DNA from: Nostocales cyanobacterium Centralia_MAG_434
GTDB taxonomy: Bacteria; Cyanobacteriota; Cyanobacteriia; Cyanobacteriales; Nostocaceae
DNA: 64,000 nt
Direction of reading: 5' to 3'
Assembly: GCA_021324415.1 (NCBI GenBank)
Contig: JAJPJF010000198.1
Location: 1 to 64,000, forward strand
Positions 58,869 through 64,000 of the stretch are shown here, piece by piece (position 1 is the first letter of the stretch; each line of letters begins with the position of its first letter). Below the pieces are notes generated by a model. That model did no database searches. It was not told where the DNA came from and saw only the letters and a program-made list of their open reading frames with translations. Both the position numbers and the translations under genes were made by a program.

Positions 58869-59828
58869 TCAAAAATTCCACATGACTGGACCATTATCTA
58901 GATGGTCAGTGACAATACGACCAATAGCATCAATTTCTTGTAGTTCAGCAGCAGAAAGTTGAACAGAAGCAGCTTGTGCGTTTGCGATCACTTGTTCAGG
59001 ATAACGCGCACCAGCGATCGCCTGAGTTTGGGGTTGGGCTATTAACCATGCCAATGCCAATTGGGCGAGGGTACAGTGGTGGCGATCAGCAATCGGCTGC
59101 AATTTTTCTAATGCTTTTTGAGCACGTTGGTAGTTTTCTCCCTGAAACAACTTATTCTTAGCACGATTATCTTGTGGATCAAATTTATGATCTGGGCCAA
59201 ATTTCCCTGTTAACAATCCCTGAGCAAGAGGTGAATAAGCAAGGATGGAAATTTGGTTTTCGATACAATATGGCATTGCATCCTTTTCTACCTGTCGCCA
59301 GAATAGAGAATAGGGGGGTTGCAAGCTGTCAATACGTCCATATTGTGCTGCTTGTTCCAATTGAGCACGGGAAAAATTGGAAACCCCTATTGCCCGTATT
59401 TTACCTTGCTCTTTGAGATGATTTAAAGCGTTCATTGTCTCTTCAATCGGGACAATTTCAGTGTTGAATGCACCAGAGGGCCAATGAATTTGGTAAAGAT
59501 CGATGCGGTCAGTTTTGAGATTTTTTAGGGAGCGGTCGCAAGCTTCTATGACTTGATTGTACTTCAGATGATTGGGGAAAACTTTGGTAGCGTACTCTAC
59601 GGAATCGCGCACATCAGATAAAGCTTCAGCAACAATTTGCTCTGAATGTCCATCACCATAGATTTCAGCAGTATCAATCGTAGTGATACCAGCTTCAAAG
59701 GCAGATCGGATTGCATTAATCGAATCAGCATCCTCAATTCCTACCCACATTTTTTTACCTGCTTGCCAAGTTCCCATAAGAATGGGTGTGATTTCTACAT
59801 CTGATTTGCCTAAGCGTCGCTTTTCCAT
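58869..59828 (-). CDS. Aldo/keto reductase
   Basis: The 319-residue TIM-barrel reductase has the catalytic Asp/Tyr in TIDTAEIYGDGHSE, Lys in VEYATKVFPNH, His in YQIHWPS, and the NADPH-binding end IAGARYPEQVIANAQAA. It belongs to the general-stress/AKR11-13-like group. It stands alone and faces the hydrolase gene. The substrate is unknown. Confidence 0.93.
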   Translation of the reverse strand: MEKRRLGKSDVEITPILMGTWQAGKKMWVGIEDADSINAIRSAFEAGITTIDTAEIYGDGHSEQIVAEALSDVRDSVEYATKVFPNHLKYNQVIEACDRSLKNLKTDRIDLYQIHWPSGAFNTEIVPIEETMNALNHLKEQGKIRAIGVSNFSRAQLEQAAQYGRIDSLQPPYSLFWRQVEKDAMPYCIENQISILAYSPLAQGLLTGKFGPDHKFDPQDNRAKNKLFQGENYQRAQKALEKLQPIADRHHCTLAQLALAWLIAQPQTQAIAGARYPEQVIANAQAASVQLSAAELQEIDAIGRIVTDHLDNGPVMWNF

Positions 59829-60302
59829 AATGAAATCCTGACTAAAGATAATGTTTTCTTGAACTGTCTTCTTGACCTAGGGTCCCATGTTTATGGGTCT
59901 TCCCATCTAGTTGTTTTGGCAGATTTGTTATATTACTAGTTGACGATTGTCTTAAGTTGATAACAATAAATATAGAATAAGTCAATAAAATTAATTCTTA
60001 GTTAGTCTCGAGGGGACTCAGTACAAGAGCCATAAACCCACAACATTAAGTATACCTACTTATATCTAGAAAAATGTAGAATATTTTTTTGTATATAATA
60101 AATTTTAGTCTAATAAATTAAAGTATACTTTTCCACCTGTCACTAGATAGAAAATCATTGATTCTTAAATCAAGAAAAATTGTCAAAGAATTGCAATCTT
60201 ACACTTGAAATAGCATGCCAATCATTGGAAATTCATTTCTTAGAGAGTTTCATAGTTTATTGGTCTAAGAGTCTAATTTTATTAGAGTTAAACTAGGTAT
60301 TT
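59829..60302. other. AT-rich intergenic region
   Basis: This 474-bp spacer lies between divergent genes and should hold both promoters. I see no further gene or repeat. Confidence 0.5.
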
Positions 60303-60899
60303 ATGGAAGAGTTTAATCAAACCGTTCATGCACTCAAAGAATGGGCAATTGCTATTAATGCCCTAGAAACTGGTAAAACAATCATGCTTCTACGTAAAGG
60401 AGGCATCCACGAACGGGGTGGACGTTTCCATGTAGCCCATGAAGAAATTTTGCTGTACCCAACCTATGAACATCAACAGCCTTTTTTACTGAAATCTGAG
60501 TATGCTAATCTCGTATACCCAGTCACACCTGGCTGGCATCCAGAAACAGTCCGCATTAGTAGTTGGGCAAAGATCACTGATATTTTCCGAGTCTATGACG
60601 AGTCTATTGTGAATGCTTTACTACCATTCCATATTTGGAACGAGTATTTTATTAGCGATCGCCTAAAATGGAAGCCACGTCAACCACTATACATACTACT
60701 GCTCAAAACTTACAAATTACCGCAAGTTAAAGAAATTCCTTATCGTGCTGAATACGGTGGCTGCAAGTCATGGATTGATGTAGCAGAGGAGATCAACTTG
60801 CTAGCAACACAACCAGTTTTGTCAGACTCTGCCTACATAGAGTTAGTCAGGGAGATTCGCAGCATTGTTGAGGACAATTTATATGCCCCATCCGCATAG
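60303..60899 (+). CDS. DUF1802 family protein
   Basis: The 198-residue protein has the DUF1802 core ALKEWAIAINALETGKTIML, LRKGGIHERGGRF and HEEILLYPTYEHQ, then LLLKTYKLPQVKEIPYRAEY and GGCKSWID. The family is common in cyanobacteria and its function is not known. The length is usual. It is monocistronic. Confidence 0.9.
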   Translation: MEEFNQTVHALKEWAIAINALETGKTIMLLRKGGIHERGGRFHVAHEEILLYPTYEHQQPFLLKSEYANLVYPVTPGWHPETVRISSWAKITDIFRVYDESIVNALLPFHIWNEYFISDRLKWKPRQPLYILLLKTYKLPQVKEIPYRAEYGGCKSWIDVAEEINLLATQPVLSDSAYIELVREIRSIVEDNLYAPSA

Positions 60900-61142
60900 C
60901 ACAAAGCTAGCTAAAAAAGTAGCCATAGACACACCCTCAATTAAAAACTACCGCTAACATCAGATAAACACAAAGATGACTATCTATGTTGATTGTTGTG
61001 ACTGTGATTTCCTCAACTTCTAATATGTGTCTTTTACTTCATCAATAACAACTGTTAAGCAAAAAATTATCCCATAGAGTGAGGCTGTGCTTGACAAATA
61101 TTTGTCATTATGCATTTACGTCAAAACACAAAGGAGTCAGCT

Positions 61143-61394
61143 GTGCATCAAAGAATGTGCTGGTTATCTAAATCTGACGGCAGTGAAGAGAAAATTTTGT
61201 ATCTGCAAACTGGACCGAATGAACCTTGGCGTCCTTACACCGCTTGCCCACAATATGCAGAACCAGATCACCAAATACAAGGTGGTTCTAAAGGTTGGGC
61301 AACTTTCCAAAAACTTTTAAAAGCGGGTTGGACTTTGATACCAAGTGCACGGGCAAAGGAGTTTTCTCCATTAGGTGGTGTTCGGTCTTGGTAA
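61143..61394 (+). CDS. Small conserved-looking hypothetical protein
   Basis: The 83-residue protein starts at GTG 61143, chosen because AAGGAG (61131-61136) lies six bases upstream. An earlier in-frame ATG at 61110 has no ribosome site. The product (MCWLSKSDGSEEKILYLQTG, ending PSARAKEFSPLGGVRSW) is soluble, with Trp and Gly in conserved-looking spots. I recognise no named family. Confidence 0.6.
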   Translation: MHQRMCWLSKSDGSEEKILYLQTGPNEPWRPYTACPQYAEPDHQIQGGSKGWATFQKLLKAGWTLIPSARAKEFSPLGGVRSW

Positions 61395-61462
61395 GGACAA
61401 ACAGTCATACTCTTCGTTAGTGGGTTTTGTCCAACACGCCTACATTCTTTAACTGTCAAAGA

Positions 61463-63289
61463 CTACTCACCTCTAGGCTGGCCTTCACCGCGCGGATCGG
61501 CAGATCCTTCTAAAGTTCCATTGGGTGTCACCATAATTGCGTTCACATTTCCCCAAGGCTGAGTTTGCTTAATTTTGTGTCCCCGACGTTGTAACTCAGC
61601 AATCGTCAAAGCATCTAAACCAAAGGGTTCTATTCTTAACTCGTCTGGTAACCACTGATGATGTATGCGGGGTAAAGAAACAGCAGCACCAACATCCATT
61701 TTGTATTCCAATACGTTGAGAATAACTTGCAGCACTTGGGTGATGATAGTACTACCACCAGGTGCACCCACTGTCATGAGCAAGTGTCCATTTTCGGTCA
61801 CAATTGTTGGGGTCATGCTGGATAAGGGGGTCTTGCGAGGTGCGATCGCATTCGCTTGATCACCAACCAGCCCAAACACATTGGGGACACCCGGTGCTGC
61901 TGAAAAGTCATCCATCTCATCATTAAGCAATATGCCGGTTCCTGGCACCACAACCCCAGAACCAAAGCCATAGTTGATTGTGAAAGTCAGGCTCACAGCA
62001 TTTCGTTGTCCATCCACAACATTTAAATGACTTGTTTCGGGAGATTCATCAGGGAGAGTGGGGACGCCGACGTCACGGGGAGCCAGTGCAATGCTTCCTC
62101 CCCACTTACCATTCCCAATTTCCTGACGAAAAATGCCTTGACTGAACTGCATAAGAGTTCTTCGGTCTACTGGCTTGACTTCACTTGAGGGTCTTGCGCG
62201 ATCCATACGGATTTCTTGACGCCGTTTTTTTGCGTAAGCAGGACTGATCAGTTGTGTTACGGGAACTTTAACAAAATCGGGATCGCCTAAATATTGGGAG
62301 CGATCTGCATAGGCAATCTTCATGGCTTCTACTATCAGGTGCAAAGCGTCAGGATGATGCCATCCCAAGGATTTCAAATCAGTGTCACCAATAATATTTA
62401 AAATCTCTAATAGGTGAATACCTCCTGATGATGGCGGTGGCATGGAGCAAATTTTAGCTTGGCGGAAACTCCCGCAAACAGGAGTTCGCCAGATGGGTTT
62501 GTAGGCTTTGAGGTCTTCTAGAGTCACTAAACCCCCATTTTTTGCCATGTCAGAGGCGATCGCACGAGCAATACTTCCGGTGTAAAAACTTTGAGGATTT
62601 TTGGCAATCTCGATTAAGGTCCGTGCTAAGTCTCGCTGTATCAGCTTTTCTCCAGGCTGATACAAGTCTCCATTGTGAGTAAAAATTGCTTGTGCTGCTG
62701 GATACTTCAGCAGAAGTTGCCTACGCTTTTCGTATTCTTCTATGGAACGCCAAGTTGGCTTTTGACTGAGAATAAAGCCATTTTGAGCCAAGGCGATCGC
62801 TGGTTTTAGCACGTCTTGCCAAGGTAGCTTGCCATAACGATGATGAACTTCATACAATCCAGCAACAGTTCCCGGTGTTGCCACTGCGAGATATCCATCA
62901 ATACTTGCATTGGGACGCACTTTACCTTGAGCATTCAGGTACATATTTTTTGTAGCTTTTAGCGGTGCACGTTCCCGGAAATCTAGCGCCTTAATTTCGC
63001 CTGTTTTTGCCTGATGCAACAGCAAAAAACCACCACCACCAATTCCTGCAGAAAAAGGTTCTACTACAGAAATTGCAAAAGCTGTTGCAACTGCTGCATC
63101 AACTGCATTGCCACCCTTGCGTAACATTGCAACACCCGCTTCACTTGCTAAGGGATTAGCTGAAACAACCATCCCTTTTTTGGTGCGTAGGGGTAATACA
63201 ACGGAAGCAGATACGGCTTGGCTACAAAATAGAATGCTTAGGTAGAAAGCAGTGAATGCAACCTGTCTATATTTATGAACTCTAAACAT
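61463..63289 (-). CDS. ggt: Gamma-glutamyltransferase
   Basis: The precursor is about 608 residues long. It has a signal peptide (HKYRQVAFTAFYLSILFCSQ and following), the large-subunit start KKGMVVSANPLASEAGVAML, and the autocatalytic cleavage site ETSHLNVVD, whose Thr becomes the N-terminal nucleophile of the small subunit. GGGSTIITQ-type APGGSTIITQVLQ and the PRIHHQWLPDE block near the C-terminus complete it. ATG 63289 gives the correct signal peptide; an upstream GTG at 63328 does not. It degrades glutathione in the periplasm. It follows the phytochelatin-synthase-like gene, and both act on glutathione. Confidence 0.94.
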   Translation of the reverse strand: MFRVHKYRQVAFTAFYLSILFCSQAVSASVVLPLRTKKGMVVSANPLASEAGVAMLRKGGNAVDAAVATAFAISVVEPFSAGIGGGGFLLLHQAKTGEIKALDFRERAPLKATKNMYLNAQGKVRPNASIDGYLAVATPGTVAGLYEVHHRYGKLPWQDVLKPAIALAQNGFILSQKPTWRSIEEYEKRRQLLLKYPAAQAIFTHNGDLYQPGEKLIQRDLARTLIEIAKNPQSFYTGSIARAIASDMAKNGGLVTLEDLKAYKPIWRTPVCGSFRQAKICSMPPPSSGGIHLLEILNIIGDTDLKSLGWHHPDALHLIVEAMKIAYADRSQYLGDPDFVKVPVTQLISPAYAKKRRQEIRMDRARPSSEVKPVDRRTLMQFSQGIFRQEIGNGKWGGSIALAPRDVGVPTLPDESPETSHLNVVDGQRNAVSLTFTINYGFGSGVVVPGTGILLNDEMDDFSAAPGVPNVFGLVGDQANAIAPRKTPLSSMTPTIVTENGHLLMTVGAPGGSTIITQVLQVILNVLEYKMDVGAAVSLPRIHHQWLPDELRIEPFGLDALTIAELQRRGHKIKQTQPWGNVNAIMVTPNGTLEGSADPRGEGQPRGE

Positions 63290-63349
63290 ACTCACACCAA
63301 ATGTGTATCTCTCATTCCCAGATACCACCTAGGAACGAGAGATATAATA

Positions 63350-64000
63350 CTAATTACGACTGACAAATACAAATCCTCTTGTCTTACCTGAAGCTGTATC
63401 TACTGTTGCCATCGCCTTCCATAAGTCTGCTGCTTTCACCCAAACTGGCGGATATTTGTAACGGGAAACATCTAAGATTAAGAATCTATCTGTTTGCTCA
63501 TTGTATGCTCCTAATGGAGAGATATGTCCACCTTTTTCCTCGCCAATTTCTTTACGTAAGTAGTTGACTATAACAAAATTATTGGGTTGTTTTAAATCCT
63601 CTGATACTAGTTTTCTAAAATCTTTGAGGCTAATGTCGGCTGCATGGTAAATTTTGACATTCACATTATAAGTAGCTAGTAATTGTCCCAGTTGATCTAG
63701 CGTCATACCTTGACGAGCAACCACGGATGGATCTAAAACTTTTCTTGTTGCAGGATTATTAAAAAAGTTTTCTTGCGTAAATACATGAAATGGAGAATAT
63801 TGGGGTGCTTCTGGTGCAGGAATTTGCAAGCTATTCAACACCATAACACTACTAGCAACACCACAATATGCTTGATTATTTTGGGTAACAAACTGTGTAC
63901 TGAGGGGAAAAAAATCTTCTTTGGCTTTACTTTCAATCAATAATTTCTCGCCTTCAGGAGAGTTGTATTGAATTAGGTTTTTTGGTAAGGCAAGTGTTTG
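63350..64000 (-). CDS. Phytochelatin-synthase-like cysteine protease (5' end beyond window)
   Basis: The visible 217 residues match the short cyanobacterial phytochelatin-synthase-like proteins. They contain the catalytic Cys in NQAYCGVASSVMVLNSL, His in GGHISPLGAY and Asp in LILDVSRYKYPPVWV. The frame remains open to the window edge, so the start lies beyond 64000; a TTG at 63940 is internal. Cyanobacterial members mainly remove glycine from glutathione. It lies 61 bp upstream of ggt in the same direction, suggesting a glutathione-turnover operon. Confidence 0.92.
   Translation of the reverse strand, partial: QTLALPKNLIQYNSPEGEKLLIESKAKEDFFPLSTQFVTQNNQAYCGVASSVMVLNSLQIPAPEAPQYSPFHVFTQENFFNNPATRKVLDPSVVARQGMTLDQLGQLLATYNVNVKIYHAADISLKDFRKLVSEDLKQPNNFVIVNYLRKEIGEEKGGHISPLGAYNEQTDRFLILDVSRYKYPPVWVKAADLWKAMATVDTASGKTRGFVFVSRN

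Overview
The window comes from a heterocyst-forming, nitrogen-fixing cyanobacterium (order Nostocales). The evidence is a nif gene set in heterocystous order (nifB, fdxN, nifS, nifU, a cyanoglobin gene, then nifH, with nifP, nifV, nifZ and nifT on the other side), a CrtH-type carotene isomerase, HIP1-like GCGATCGC octamers, heptamer-type short repeats between genes, and DevBCA-type exporter genes. No rRNA, tRNA or CRISPR array was recognised.

The central feature is at 37961. The nifH reading frame (minus strand, start 38107) stops matching NifH after 49 codons, just after the GCDPKADST motif. It runs straight into a divergent sequence whose first gene, 38 bp inside, encodes a large serine recombinase of the XisF type. 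The rest of nifH is not in the window. Positions 1-37960 are therefore best read as the inside of a nifH-interrupting excision element with its left end beyond the window. Such elements are normally cut out during heterocyst differentiation.

Inside the element, 13385-30708 is a one-directional cluster. It holds an iterative PKS resembling enediyne/PUFA synthases split into KS-AT, ACP-KR-DH and PPTase proteins, two tandem DUF1702 proteins (a family known from enediyne clusters), two tandem flavin-dependent halogenase-like enzymes, a DevB-DevC-DevA exporter and a stand-alone ACP with an odd N-terminal domain. Around it lie a third halogenase-like gene, an isoprenylcysteine methyltransferase-like membrane enzyme, a SnoaL/TetR pair with two operator-like palindromes, two short-chain dehydrogenases, a Tat-exported GMC oxidoreductase, a cation/proton antiporter, a DUF3102 gene with two decayed copies, a MITE, a solo IS605 right end and a 3.2-kb AT-rich gene desert. 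Together they suggest a halogenated polyketide-type lipid made and exported by cells that still carry the element, that is vegetative cells rather than heterocysts.

From 38 to 50 kb lie the nif genes in two divergent blocks. Leftward are nifB-fdxN-nifS-nifU-glbN-nifH'; rightward are nifP-(small genes)-nifV-nifZ-nifT-ferredoxin, with an MDR oxidoreductase between. The nifB and nifP upstream regions share a module of three 14-bp boxes at 22-23 bp spacing plus an identical 18-bp sequence closer to the gene, a good candidate for CnfR control. glbN is flanked by a 35-bp inverted repeat.

From 50 kb to the end is ordinary chromosome: crtH, upp, a YggT protein, an intact IS605-type element (tnpA/tnpB) whose right end supplies the stop codon of aroE, an alpha/beta hydrolase, an aldo/keto reductase, a DUF1802 gene, gamma-glutamyltransferase and a phytochelatin-synthase-like gene that runs off the right edge.
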